A stretch of DNA of 45,810 nucleotides from an uncultured Paludibacter sp. (GTDB lineage: Bacteria; Bacteroidota; Bacteroidia; Bacteroidales; Paludibacteraceae): positions 1 to 45,810 of the forward strand of contig CALCBD010000002.1 of assembly GCA_937897985.1 (NCBI GenBank), in the 5' to 3' direction. The translations under genes were made by a program, and so were the position numbers. The notes below the pieces were generated by a model that saw nothing but the letters and a program-made list of their open reading frames with translations, made no database searches and was not told the origin of the DNA. This document shows positions 33,595 to 43,152 of this stretch, one piece after another. The first letter of the stretch is position 1. Every line of letters starts with the position of its first letter.

Positions 33595-34860
33595 TTATGT
33601 CAGCCGGATATCGCTTTTTTCTATGCCTGTATAACCATTTCCGGTTTTAATCAGCTCAAAGATTTTTTCGGGAAGTAAACCTGTTTCGTCCCTGTGCGAA
33701 ATGTAGATGATTGCCACCTGTTTTTCCAGGGCTATTGCATTAATCATTTCAATAAAAAGCCTGCTGTTGTTGTCGTCGAGTTCAATGGTTGGTTCGTCGA
33801 GAATCAGCAGGGGCGGGTGTTTTACCATGGCCCGCGCTACCATTACCATGCGTTGCTGACCAACTGATAATTGCTGAAAATTTTTTTTCCGGAAAGTTTC
33901 ACCAAGTACATCCAACCAGAATTTAGCGGTATCTTTCTGTAAATCGGTAGGTGTTACGTACAGACCCACCGAATCGTTCATGCCCGAAATGATCATATTT
34001 TCGACCGAATCGGCCCTGGTAAACTGATGTATCATCAGAGGTGTAAAATATCCGATTTGTTTTTTTATGTCCCAGATGGTTTCACCGCTCCCTTTTTTCC
34101 GACCGAATAGCGTTATGTCCTGTCCGTATGCTTTTGGATTATCGCCCGAAATCATTGAAACCAGTGTGCTTTTACCGGAACCGTTCGGACCGGTTAACTG
34201 CCAGAATTCACCTTTTCTGATGGTCCAGTTGATATTGTCGAGCACCGGTTTGTCGCCGTACTTTACCGAAACTGCTTTCATCCTGACCGGAATATCAAAA
34301 CCGTTGTGATTCCCTGAATAGGTATCAGGAAGTTTAAAGCCCCTGAAACTTATGTCCAACTCTTTAGCCTTAAGAAAATCTGCTGAATGCTGGACCGAAA
34401 CAATTTCGTTTTTTTCGTTAACTGTACATATATTTTCAATAAACGGGAGTACATCACACTGACGGAAAAATAACTGAATCATCAGGATATTTTCCGACAA
34501 TTCAGTTAATGTTCCGGCGATTTGTTGTTGAGTCAGTTTGTCGATATTGCTGTACAAATCATCAAGAATCATGTAATCAGGTTGTTGGGCAATAAGATGA
34601 TTGAGTAATGCCTTGCGTTGTTGTCCGCTCGACATAGTTCCGAGCGACTCATTCTCATCGGTGTGAATCAGAAAATGGTCGTGCCGTAGTTCTTCAGCTA
34701 TCATTTTGTCGATAGTAATGGAAGAGTATAGCACTCCCTTCATCGAACTCAAATCGACCTGAATTTCGGGTAATTTATTTTTAAGTAACCCTTTCAGAAT
34801 AAATTCTTTATCAGTTAGATTGGTAAGATAAATTCCTGTGTGTGAATTTGTTGATTTCAT
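33595..34860 (-). CDS. ModF-like tandem ABC ATPase
   Basis: A 421-residue soluble protein of two ABC ATPase halves, like ModF/PhrA-type proteins. The second half (about 190-421) is complete: Walker A LTGPNGSGKSTLV, signature LSVGQQRMVMVARAM, Walker B LLILDEPTIELDD, and switch His in YISHRDE. The first half keeps a signature (MSSGQQRKALLNHL) and a Walker B (YMILDDLYSN) but no Walker A, so it probably does not bind ATP in the normal way. No permease gene is next to it, so it is not an evident transporter. The cellular role of this family is unclear. Confidence 0.85.
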   Translation of the reverse strand: MKSTNSHTGIYLTNLTDKEFILKGLLKNKLPEIQVDLSSMKGVLYSSITIDKMIAEELRHDHFLIHTDENESLGTMSSGQQRKALLNHLIAQQPDYMILDDLYSNIDKLTQQQIAGTLTELSENILMIQLFFRQCDVLPFIENICTVNEKNEIVSVQHSADFLKAKELDISFRGFKLPDTYSGNHNGFDIPVRMKAVSVKYGDKPVLDNINWTIRKGEFWQLTGPNGSGKSTLVSMISGDNPKAYGQDITLFGRKKGSGETIWDIKKQIGYFTPLMIHQFTRADSVENMIISGMNDSVGLYVTPTDLQKDTAKFWLDVLGETFRKKNFQQLSVGQQRMVMVARAMVKHPPLLILDEPTIELDDNNSRLFIEMINAIALEKQVAIIYISHRDETGLLPEKIFELIKTGNGYTGIEKSDIRLT

Positions 34861-34961
34861 GTTCTGATGTATTTTTCCGGCAATAAATCAGCAGTTTATA
34901 GAATTTGTATCTCAGCAGATTTATGTGCTTTGACTCAGATTTTTGATTTTAATATTGTATA

Positions 34962-35993
34962 CTACTGATATTGAATGTAAACCGGAAGTGGTTTCAGTTT
35001 CATTAATTCAGCAGGAGTCAGCATTATATTGGGTGCTTTTTTCAGGTCGTTTTTGTAAAATAACTTAAATCCTGTAAACTGCACCGGTTCTTTATTGATA
35101 TAAAGTTTGTAGGTACTTCTTTTTAAAATTGGTTCGCCCCATCCGTCCATATTCATTACAATTTGTACTTCGGGGCGGAGTTTGATGTCTTTATAATTTT
35201 TGACCATTCCCTGCGTAAACCTGTGTACAATCAGGATTTTCGGGGTTAAATGATTTTCTTTCACAATTTTGGCGAGGTATTCGGAACAGAAATTTATATC
35301 CGAAGCATCCATCGAGCCGATTTTTCTGCCGGGAATACTGCCGTCTTTCATCGAAAATTCAGGATCAATTCCCAAATGGACCTGTTTCATTTTCAGGTAT
35401 TTTTCTAAACGGGGAACTTCCTGCCTTACATTACTGTGTCCAACCTGCAGGTCCAAAAATACAATGGCATTTCCCATTCCGGCAATAGTCAATGCAGAAT
35501 CGATTTGCTGATCGGGCATGCGTTTGATGTAACTGTTGTCCTTCATTGGTGTGCCCTGGGCTACAGTGGCAATATAATGAATGGCTGGCTGAACGGGTGT
35601 AAGTGAGTCCGCTTTATTCCAGGCTGCTACTTCGGCATTCAGTTTACGCCAAACCTCAGCCGGCGGATATTCGCCAAGCACACCCATTTTGACGGAATAG
35701 AGGTTTCCATAATAGGCTACAATTCTTTTGAATGGCAGAATAGCGCCATCAATGGGATAAATTTTTGACTTCACAGGCCAGCGACCGGTGGTATCACCAT
35801 TGGCGATATAAACTAATTTCTGATGATAAAGGGCAGTATCTAATGGCTGAATGACTTCTTCCTGTTCTTTTGATTCGTTGGATGAGCGGCCTGATTTATT
35901 ACCTCCTTTTTGGTTGCAACCTGTCAGAGTAATTGATACAACTGTGAATATTGCTAACAGAAGCTTCTGGTTTTTTGAGATTTTTTTAATCAT
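34962..35993 (-). CDS. putative lipoprotein, unknown function
   Basis: A 343-residue lipoprotein with lipobox LTGC (Cys26), then a Gly/Ser/Lys/Glu-rich linker (27-50). The globular part (about 55-343) has alternating strands and helices such as IVFLDLQVGHSNVRQEVPRL, HLGIDPEFSM and ILIVHRFTQGMV, which look like a TIM-barrel-like hydrolase, though I cannot name catalytic residues with certainty. The gene lies 89 bases after a polysaccharide deacetylase lipoprotein on the same strand. A role in the cell envelope is likely from location; the family is not recognised. Confidence 0.65.
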   Translation of the reverse strand: MIKKISKNQKLLLAIFTVVSITLTGCNQKGGNKSGRSSNESKEQEEVIQPLDTALYHQKLVYIANGDTTGRWPVKSKIYPIDGAILPFKRIVAYYGNLYSVKMGVLGEYPPAEVWRKLNAEVAAWNKADSLTPVQPAIHYIATVAQGTPMKDNSYIKRMPDQQIDSALTIAGMGNAIVFLDLQVGHSNVRQEVPRLEKYLKMKQVHLGIDPEFSMKDGSIPGRKIGSMDASDINFCSEYLAKIVKENHLTPKILIVHRFTQGMVKNYKDIKLRPEVQIVMNMDGWGEPILKRSTYKLYINKEPVQFTGFKLFYKNDLKKAPNIMLTPAELMKLKPLPVYIQYQ

Positions 35994-36082
35994 AATATTT
36001 AATTGAAAATGAACCGGTTAGTTTTATTGAGCATCATTACCGGCTGCAGAATTTGATGTAAATAGTATTGATAATATTCAAA

Positions 36083-36898
36083 TTAAAAACTCCTTCTCAT
36101 GGATTTCAATAACCCCTGTGGTGTTAAATTTTCGGGAGTTATCATTCGTCTTACAGTTTGAAGCGGATTTACCGAATCTCTTTTTGTGGACAAAATGAAC
36201 GAGAGTTTAAAATATTTACTCATTGATGCAGCAGTTTTACTATTGCAGATTCCATAAGGATAAGCCCAGTATTCCACCGGTTTACCAATGATGCCTTCCA
36301 GTTTTTTCTTTGGCATCACTACCTGTTTCTGCCAGTCGGTTTCTTCTGTGTATTTGGTGGCCATGGTATGATCCCAGCTGTGTAAGCCAATGGTATGACC
36401 TGCACCGGCTAACTTAGCTATCTGATCGGTGGTCATATAATTTTTTTTGTTATAAGTAATGGTCATTATGAAAAACACACCACGAAATCCATGTTTTTCG
36501 AGTACCGGAGCAGCAATCTGAAAATGTTCAGCTCTCGAATCATCGAATGTAATCATGAATGGTTTTTCGGGAAGCGGAGCATTTGCAGTCAGATAATTAT
36601 AAAGTTGTTCCGGTGAAACCGAATGATAACCGCTGTCGGCAAGTATCTGAATATGAGCTGAAAATGTTGAAGGTGTTACCTTGTATTCACTTTCTTTTCC
36701 TTCAGCGATTCGATGATAACACAGCACCGGTATCTGTGGTTTGGCAAGTACCTGAGCTGCATTGTTCTGAACTTTATCTGAACCCGAATTACCGGAAATA
36801 CGGTTTTCTCCTTTCTGTTCCCTGTGACCGGTTTTATTGCAACTATAAAAACCTATGGTTGTAATCAATATTAAAAAGGTTAAAATTCTGTATTTCAT
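36083..36898 (-). CDS. polysaccharide deacetylase (NodB) lipoprotein
   Basis: A 271-residue lipoprotein, lipobox FYSC (Cys20), with a carbohydrate esterase 4 / NodB domain that removes acetyl groups from sugars such as GlcNAc. Motif 1 is MITFDDS (Asp119, Asp120); motif 2 is GLHSWDHT (metal-binding His173 and His177), and EYWAYPYG forms motif 3. PVLCYHRI at the domain start is also typical. Being a lipoprotein, it works outside the cytoplasm, on peptidoglycan or exopolysaccharide. It precedes the unknown lipoprotein gene on the same strand, and the two may be co-transcribed. Confidence 0.9.
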   Translation of the reverse strand: MKYRILTFLILITTIGFYSCNKTGHREQKGENRISGNSGSDKVQNNAAQVLAKPQIPVLCYHRIAEGKESEYKVTPSTFSAHIQILADSGYHSVSPEQLYNYLTANAPLPEKPFMITFDDSRAEHFQIAAPVLEKHGFRGVFFIMTITYNKKNYMTTDQIAKLAGAGHTIGLHSWDHTMATKYTEETDWQKQVVMPKKKLEGIIGKPVEYWAYPYGICNSKTAASMSKYFKLSFILSTKRDSVNPLQTVRRMITPENLTPQGLLKSMRRSF

Positions 36899-36987
36899 AA
36901 CTTATTTCGTAACAATTGTTTGAAGATGATTTGCAAAGATAGTTTAAACATTGTTTTTGCCATTCTTTATGTCATGGTTTTCAATAT

Positions 36988-38445
36988 TTATTTTCGTTTA
37001 AAAGGCCTGACATTCGAAAAATGTTGATTTTGCATTCTTTCTGATTGTTTTTTTTCGGTTTTTCCAAAATTTCTTATCGATTGATAAATTACTTCCTGAA
37101 TTTTTGGTCTGATTCTCAGTGCCGATAATTTATTAACTCCATCGTCGGGATAGGTGCGGTTACTCAGAAAGACATAAATTAACTGATTTTCAGGGTCTAC
37201 CCAGCAACATGTACCTGTATATCCGGTATGACCGTACACAGTAGCCGGCGCTGAAATACAGCATGGACTTGCTTTCGGGGTTTGTGTATTCGGTTTGTCG
37301 AAACCCAGCCCTCTGCGCCCGCTGGCTGAAAGCGTTGTGGTGAAAACACGGCAAGTTTCGGTACTCAGGTAGCGCCTGTTGTTGTATTCTCCGCCGTCGA
37401 GCAGCATTTGATAAACGGATCCGACGTCGTGCGAGTTGGCAAATAAGCCTGCATTTCCGGATACACCACCGAGAAAAGCAGCGTCAGGATCGTGTACAAA
37501 ACCCTGTATAGTCCCGTTTCGGAGGTAGTCTTTTTTCATGGTGGGTGCAATATCCTCCTTGCTGTGACTCCGAAGAGGTAAATAAGCAATATGGTTTAAT
37601 CCCATAGGAACGTAAAACTCCCTGTCGAGAAAAACGTCCATTCCCATTCCGGTAACAGCTTCAACAATTTCTTTTAACAGGATAAAGTTCACGCAGCTAT
37701 ACAAATAGGTTTTTTCTCCGGTTTTCACTCCGGATATCTTTTGCATTGCAAATTCATGAAAGCGGTTGTTCATAAAAAAACTGTCGGACACCTGCAATTG
37801 ATATTCGTATCCCGGTTTTTTCGATGTCCATCCTGACTTGTACTTCATTGCCGAACCGGCCGGTCGTACGGTTAGCAGCGAATCATTGTCTAAAAATGAA
37901 GGAGTATTGTTTTTTTCGAGTAAGGAATGATAGAAAAACATTGAGCCGGGAAGTCCCGTTTCGTGAAACAATAAATCGGTAACAGTAATATTTTCTTTGT
38001 CTGTGCCGCGTAAAAAAGTGAGATAGTCCGATGCTTTGTCGGTGAGTTTAAGTTTCCCGAGGTCATAAAGTTTCATTACTGCAAGCAGTGTTCCGGTGGT
38101 TTTCGAAAGTGAAGCCAGGTCGTAAAGGGTGTTGGGAGTGACTTTTTGTTGAGTTTCGTAGTTGTAGTTACCAAAACATTTATCATATACAGTTTTTCCC
38201 TGTTTCATGACCAGCACCTGACAGCCCGGGAAAACCTTTTTCATCATTGCATCCCCGACAATGGAATCGATTTTTAAAAACGTCACCGAATTCATTGCCA
38301 ATTCTTCGGGCTTATAAAGTTTCTCAGGTTTTATGCTGTCGGACGTATTTGTATCGATTCCGGTTGCTGATAAATTCAGACCTGAAACTCTGACTGAATT
38401 AACCGAGAAAATGAAAATCAGAAAATAAATAGCCGGTATTTTCAC
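36988..38445 (-). CDS. beta-lactamase-family serine hydrolase
   Basis: A 485-residue exported enzyme (signal about 1-22) of the beta-lactamase/penicillin-binding-like serine hydrolase family. The nucleophile motif SxxK is SLSK (Ser112, Lys115) in YDLASLSKTTGTLLAV. YSCVNFILLKEIVE is the usual second-motif region, and VYGHTGYTG the third (replacing KTG). In Bacteroidota the same domain is often fused to a GH3 glycosidase; here it stands alone. Targets may be peptidoglycan peptides or esters; beta-lactam hydrolysis cannot be claimed. The basic C-terminal tail (KKQSERMQNQHFSNVRPFKR) is unusual. Confidence 0.88.
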   Translation of the reverse strand: MKIPAIYFLIFIFSVNSVRVSGLNLSATGIDTNTSDSIKPEKLYKPEELAMNSVTFLKIDSIVGDAMMKKVFPGCQVLVMKQGKTVYDKCFGNYNYETQQKVTPNTLYDLASLSKTTGTLLAVMKLYDLGKLKLTDKASDYLTFLRGTDKENITVTDLLFHETGLPGSMFFYHSLLEKNNTPSFLDNDSLLTVRPAGSAMKYKSGWTSKKPGYEYQLQVSDSFFMNNRFHEFAMQKISGVKTGEKTYLYSCVNFILLKEIVEAVTGMGMDVFLDREFYVPMGLNHIAYLPLRSHSKEDIAPTMKKDYLRNGTIQGFVHDPDAAFLGGVSGNAGLFANSHDVGSVYQMLLDGGEYNNRRYLSTETCRVFTTTLSASGRRGLGFDKPNTQTPKASPCCISAPATVYGHTGYTGTCCWVDPENQLIYVFLSNRTYPDDGVNKLSALRIRPKIQEVIYQSIRNFGKTEKKQSERMQNQHFSNVRPFKRK

Positions 38446-38512
38446 GTTTTGTAAGTGCTTAAAGTATTTATTAATAGAACGTTTTGAAATTTCAGTTTAT
38501 TTTTAACTGTAA

Positions 38513-38986
38513 TCAGTCAATCTGCTGATAACCTGATTGTTTGCCTGTTACAGTTTCGATGCTTAGTTTCAGAATGACCATGCGCGAAAGGATGTTTTCG
38601 TCATAATTGAGTTCCATGTCAGCACCATATTTGCGCATAATCAAATCCAATCCTTTTTTTTTGGCAGCAGGGTCTGTTTCAATTTCAATAGTACCTTTTC
38701 CCGTGAGTGATCTGTATTTCTCAGTCCAGCCACACGGAATGTCACTTTTGATAATTGAATAATCGAGTTCCATTTCGAAACTCACTCTTTTACAGGTCTT
38801 AATAATTTCAATTTTGCGTCCTTTAGGAGCTGAATGAATATAAATAATACCACCGGAATGTGCAAAATTGACAGGTACGATATAAGCTTCGCCATTGTCA
38901 ACCAATCCGAGCCGGCAAAGATGCGATTTGTCAAGAATTTCGTTCAGAACTTCGATGTCGGTTATTTGTTTATCGGCACGCCTCAT
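38513..38986 (-). CDS. pyridoxamine 5'-phosphate oxidase-like flavoprotein
   Basis: A 157-residue protein of the PNPOx-like split-barrel family, of the group that includes NimA nitroimidazole-resistance proteins. It starts MRRADKQITDIEVLNEILDK, followed by CRLGLVDNGEAYIVPVNFAH and IYIHSAPKGRKIEIIKTCKR + VSFEMELDY, the standard flavin-binding pattern of this group. I chose the ATG at 38986 because the family start (MRRxDKxI) lies there; an in-frame ATG at 39037 gives an extra unconserved stretch. It probably binds FMN or a related cofactor; the substrate is unknown. Confidence 0.88.
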   Translation of the reverse strand: MRRADKQITDIEVLNEILDKSHLCRLGLVDNGEAYIVPVNFAHSGGIIYIHSAPKGRKIEIIKTCKRVSFEMELDYSIIKSDIPCGWTEKYRSLTGKGTIEIETDPAAKKKGLDLIMRKYGADMELNYDENILSRMVILKLSIETVTGKQSGYQQID

Positions 38987-39072
38987 AGGTTTTTTCCGGC
39001 AAAAATATAAATTAAAATCAGAAACAATTACGCACACTGAATGTTTAGTTTTCGGATGTCAGTTTTATAAAT

Positions 39073-39109
39073 GAAAAAAAAACGGAGCAGTCCGTCGACT
39101 GCCCCGTTT
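39073..39109 (-). terminator. terminator of the GH97 gene
   Basis: Arms at 39080-39091 and 39098-39109 (on the minus strand AAACGGGGCAGT and ACTGCTCCGTTT) pair with one G-U wobble in minus-strand RNA, followed by eight or more U. Confidence 0.9.
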
Positions 39110-39131
39110 GAATATTCAGATTATCAGATTT

Positions 39132-41270
39132 TTATAATTTCTTCAATGATTTCAGATCGGATGGACCGGCTTTCGTTAAACTTACTGCCACACCACCACC
39201 CGGAGCAAGTTTTTGTTTCAGTACTGATTTATTACTTACGAGAACTTTTTGAATTTTGTAAGCCATAGGATTCGTTTTCCAGTCGGCATCCGGGGCGTCG
39301 CTGTAAATAGTTGCAACATACCATGTCTTGTCGTCCAGGAACCGGAGCGGAACAACAGCAAAACGTCCGTCTTCGTCGGTAATTCCTCCGATAAACCAGT
39401 TGTCGGAATTTTTTTGTTTGCGGGCCATGGTAATGTAATCGCCGGGTTCAGCTTCGATGTATCTGGTGTCGTCCCAGTCAACGGCAACATCCTTTATAAA
39501 CTGAAAAGCATCCATGCGTTTTTCGTAATTTTCTGGCAAATCGGCAGCCATTTGCAGCGGACTGTACATTGTGATATATAAAGCCAGCTGTTTTGCAAGC
39601 GTGGTATGAACCTGATGGGAATTGCCTTTCTGGTAATAGTCCATTTTAATTTCAAAAATTCCGGGTGTATAATCCATCGGGCCACCCATCAGTCGGGTAA
39701 ATGGCAGAATAGTTTCATGTTCCGGAGGGTTTCCTTCGCTCCATGCATTAAATTCGTTCCCGCGGGCAGCTTCACAGGCCATCCAGTTAGGGTAAGTACG
39801 GTGTAGACCGGTTGGCCTGACCGGTTCGTGTGCATCAAGCATGATGCGGTTTGCTGCCATTTTTTCAGCCACACGGATATAATGATTCACCATCCACTGT
39901 CCGTCGTGTTTCTCTCCACGCGGAATAATCCAGCCCACATAGCCGGTTTTAACGGCATCATAACCATATTGTTTCATTAATTCAATTGCTTTATCGATGC
40001 GGCGTTCATAATTGGTTACCGAAGCCGATGTCTCGTGGTGCATAATCAGTTTGACTCCCTTCGAATGAGCGTATTCGTTCAGGTATTTAATGTCAAAATC
40101 GGGATAAGGAGTCACAAAGTCAAATACTTCCTCTTTCCAGTTTCCGGCCCAGTCTTCCCAGCCCACATTCCATCCTTCGACCAAAACACTACTGAATCCA
40201 TGTTCGGCAGCAAAATCGATATAGCGTTTCACATTGGAAGTTTTTGCACCATGTTGAGGAAGCGGAACCAATGAATTCCAGTCTGTATCTTTAAGTTTAA
40301 TGTTGGGTGCATGAGCATAATCCCACGACATTGTATTCGGCACGTGCATTCCCCACCACACACCAATAAATTTTTGAGGTTTTATAAAGTCCGTATTGGC
40401 AATTTTGCTTGGTTCGTTCAGATTTAAGATGGTTTTGGATGCCAGTATATCTGTGGCTTTGTCGCTTGCAATGATGGTCCGCCAGGGTGTGTTTTGCGGA
40501 GTTTGCATATAAACCCTGGTGCCGGTGGCATCGGGTACCAACGAAGATGTAAGCACAAAATTCTTTTGATTAATCAGTAGCTGCATTGCCGAATAGTCGA
40601 CAAGTCCGGCTTCGAAAAGGCTGATATAAATGCCATCATCCGTTTTCATCAGGGTAGGTGTTTGCACAGCGTTTTTTGCAAAATATCCATGAGTTCCGAT
40701 TCCGTTCCCGTTTACTTTTGAAGCGTCGACCTCCGATAAGCGGGTTGTGGTATAAGGATATTCGTTGGTATCATAATCTCCGGGTATCCAGAATATTTTA
40801 TGGTCGCCTGTCATCGAAAATTCGGTACATTCTTCCGTAATTCTGAAATAATTCAGATTTGGTTGTTTGTCAAATTCATATCTGAATCCCAGGCCATCAT
40901 TGAACAGGCGGAATCTGATTTTAACGGTACGTTTTTCTTTTTTTTGATCCAGAACAACCAACAATTCGTTGTAGTTATCGCGGATTTCTTTTACCTCGCC
41001 CCATACCGGTTTCCAGGTGTCATCCACGGTTTTTCGTTCGGTTTTTTGTAAAGTAAAACCTGATTTCATCGGGGCTGAATTCAATAATTCAAAGCCCATT
41101 CCCGAAGGTTTAATCAACACTTTCTGCTTGTAAGTAAGCGAGTAAACCGGTTCACCCTTTTCGCTGAGATTGAAAGTCAGGTTGAAATTATTATCAGGCG
41201 ATGTGAGGCTTTCCGCCTGCAAAAAATGACTCCCGATAAAAAGAATAATGAGAAATCTGAGTTTTTTCAT
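39132..41270 (-). CDS. GH97 alpha-glucosidase, SusB-like
   Basis: A 712-residue exported glycoside hydrolase of family 97 (signal about 1-20, MKKLRFLIILFIGSHFLQAE). The N-terminal beta-super-sandwich (to about 270) precedes the TIM barrel. Glu residues at 413 (MHHET), 482 (DAHEPV), 500 and 506 (CEAARGNE) have the same spacing as Glu439, 508, 526 and 532 of Bacteroides SusB, which bind calcium and catalyse the inverting reaction. So I infer an inverting alpha-glucosidase of the SusB type, releasing glucose from alpha-glucans in the periplasm. I chose the ATG at 41270, where the signal peptide starts. It is not beside susC/susD. A -7 element TACATTTG (41316-41309, minus) lies upstream. Confidence 0.95.
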   Translation of the reverse strand: MKKLRFLIILFIGSHFLQAESLTSPDNNFNLTFNLSEKGEPVYSLTYKQKVLIKPSGMGFELLNSAPMKSGFTLQKTERKTVDDTWKPVWGEVKEIRDNYNELLVVLDQKKEKRTVKIRFRLFNDGLGFRYEFDKQPNLNYFRITEECTEFSMTGDHKIFWIPGDYDTNEYPYTTTRLSEVDASKVNGNGIGTHGYFAKNAVQTPTLMKTDDGIYISLFEAGLVDYSAMQLLINQKNFVLTSSLVPDATGTRVYMQTPQNTPWRTIIASDKATDILASKTILNLNEPSKIANTDFIKPQKFIGVWWGMHVPNTMSWDYAHAPNIKLKDTDWNSLVPLPQHGAKTSNVKRYIDFAAEHGFSSVLVEGWNVGWEDWAGNWKEEVFDFVTPYPDFDIKYLNEYAHSKGVKLIMHHETSASVTNYERRIDKAIELMKQYGYDAVKTGYVGWIIPRGEKHDGQWMVNHYIRVAEKMAANRIMLDAHEPVRPTGLHRTYPNWMACEAARGNEFNAWSEGNPPEHETILPFTRLMGGPMDYTPGIFEIKMDYYQKGNSHQVHTTLAKQLALYITMYSPLQMAADLPENYEKRMDAFQFIKDVAVDWDDTRYIEAEPGDYITMARKQKNSDNWFIGGITDEDGRFAVVPLRFLDDKTWYVATIYSDAPDADWKTNPMAYKIQKVLVSNKSVLKQKLAPGGGVAVSLTKAGPSDLKSLKKL

Positions 41271-41308
41271 ATTTGTTAGCATTTAAATATGTTGTTTTAA
41301 ATTTTCAG

Positions 41309-41316
41309 CAAATGTA
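41309..41316 (-). promoter_or_regulatory. putative -7 element of the GH97 gene
   Basis: On the minus strand this reads TACATTTG (TAnnTTTG), about 40 bases before the start codon. Confidence 0.4.
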
Positions 41317-41530
41317 ATGATAATCTGAAACTATCTGAAACAGCAGGACTAAAAAACTCAGCAACATCAATTGCAAACGTTTGTTCTGAATCTGCGTGGT
41401 TTTTCCGGTTTAAAAAACCATATTTTTTTATGAAATGATGAAATTTAGTTGCTTTTACTTCAAAAGTATGCGGTTTATTCATAAATTTTTACGAACTTTG
41501 CACCCAAATATTTTAAAATAAAATTACGTA

Positions 41531-43012
41531 ATGACAACTAATGAAAAATGGCATGGAAATTCGCGAAGCGGTTCGAATTCCGGAGCCGGCCGTGATGGTT
41601 ACAAATCCTACGAAAAACGCGACATGAAAACTATTCTTAAAGGTACCCGTGGGTCAGCCAAGTACTCAAATGAAAGGCCTGATTATCAACAGGAAGAATC
41701 ACAACAGGGAGAAAAACTCGTTTTTAAAAAAAGAGATGACAGCCGTCCCGCTTATGGCGACAGAAAACCTTATGAAAACCGCGGTAATTCATCTTATGGC
41801 GAACGCAAACCCTACGAAAACAGGGAAGGACGACCCGCTTTCGGTAACAGAAAACCCTACGAACAACACGGAAATTCATTTAATTCAGAAAGAAAACCCT
41901 ACGATAACAGGTCTAACTCAGCTTATGGCGAACGTAAACCTTACGACAGAGGTGAAGGACGACCTTCCTTCGGCGAGCGTAAGCCATACGGCGAAAGAGA
42001 AAATAATCGTCCGGCATACGGTAGTAAACCTTCAGGCAGGCCAAGAATTAAAGCCGATAGCGATAATTATGGCAGACGTAGTTTTAACTCAACCGATGAA
42101 AGACCGGAAAAACTCAATTTCAGAAAACCGGGTGAACCCATACCTCCGGGATATGTGGAGACACGTTTTGATAACAAACGCGAAGGTGTAAACTTTCGCA
42201 AACCAATGCGCAAACGCGACGATAATTACGATCCGAATTCAAAATACAGTCATAAAAAACAGATTGAGTACAAAAAATCTTATATCGACGAAACAAAACC
42301 AATCCGTTTAAATAAATTTCTTGCCAATGCAGGAATCTGTTCACGTCGCGAGGCTGATGAATATATTCAGGCAGGAGTAATTTCCGTTAACGATCAAATC
42401 GTTACAGAACTCGGTGTAAAGGTAATGTACAGCGATAAAGTGATGTTCCATAATCAATTGGTGCGTTCCGAACGTAAAGTATATTTACTTTTGAATAAAC
42501 CTAAAGATTGTGTAACTACTGCCGAAGATACACATGATCGCCTTACAGTTGTCGATTTGGTGAAAAATGCCTGTAGCGAGCGTATCTACCCGGTAGGCAG
42601 ACTCGACCGAAATACAACAGGTGTTATTTTGCTGACCAACGACGGAGATCTGGCATCAAGACTTACACACCCGAAATATGATAAAAAGAAAATCTATCAT
42701 GTTGCGCTGGATAAACCATTGGAAACTAATGATTTCGAAACTATTCTCAGTGGTGTAACACTCGACGATGGAACGATTGCTGCCGATGCTCTTGAATATG
42801 TCAAAGATGGTGACCGCAAACAGGTTGGAATTGAAATTCATTCAGGACAAAACCGCGTGGTACGCCGGATTTTTGAAAAACTCGGCTATAAAGTCGTTCG
42901 TCTCGATCGTGTTTATTTTGCCGGTTTAACAAAGAAAAATCTTCAAAGAGGTAAATACAGGTTCCTGACCGAAAGAGAAGTTAATATGCTCAAAATGGGT
43001 GCTTACGAATAA
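41531..43012 (+). CDS. RluB-type pseudouridine synthase with disordered N-terminus
   Basis: A 493-residue enzyme. The C-terminal part (about 255-493) is an rRNA pseudouridine synthase of the RsuA/RluB group: an S4 RNA-binding domain (IRLNKFLANAGICSRREADE), then the catalytic domain with Asp359 in YPVGRLDRNTTGVILLTNDG. It converts uridine to pseudouridine, probably in 23S rRNA. The first 250 residues are low-complexity and rich in Arg, Gly, Asn and Tyr, with a repeat of the form GERKPYENR occurring about six times (residues 75-165). Such RG/Y-rich extensions are common on this enzyme in Bacteroidota and probably bind RNA without fixed structure. AACTTTGCACCC upstream (about 41495) resembles a -7 region. 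Confidence 0.93.
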   Translation: MTTNEKWHGNSRSGSNSGAGRDGYKSYEKRDMKTILKGTRGSAKYSNERPDYQQEESQQGEKLVFKKRDDSRPAYGDRKPYENRGNSSYGERKPYENREGRPAFGNRKPYEQHGNSFNSERKPYDNRSNSAYGERKPYDRGEGRPSFGERKPYGERENNRPAYGSKPSGRPRIKADSDNYGRRSFNSTDERPEKLNFRKPGEPIPPGYVETRFDNKREGVNFRKPMRKRDDNYDPNSKYSHKKQIEYKKSYIDETKPIRLNKFLANAGICSRREADEYIQAGVISVNDQIVTELGVKVMYSDKVMFHNQLVRSERKVYLLLNKPKDCVTTAEDTHDRLTVVDLVKNACSERIYPVGRLDRNTTGVILLTNDGDLASRLTHPKYDKKKIYHVALDKPLETNDFETILSGVTLDDGTIAADALEYVKDGDRKQVGIEIHSGQNRVVRRIFEKLGYKVVRLDRVYFAGLTKKNLQRGKYRFLTEREVNMLKMGAYE

Positions 43013-43038
43013 ATAAATCATTTTTTCGATCAAAATTT

Positions 43039-43074
43039 AAACTCTTTTACAGTGAAATGTAAAGGAGTTTTTTT
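43039..43074 (+). terminator. terminator of the pseudouridine synthase gene
   Basis: AAACTCTTTTACA and TGTAAAGGAGTTT pair with one U-G wobble in plus-strand RNA and run into seven T. Confidence 0.9.
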
Positions 43075-43152
43075 ATACCCTTCTTTGTTTATTCGGTTCT
43101 TTGTTTTACATTTGTTCCCGTGACAAAAATCTGATTCAAAAACCATAGCAGT

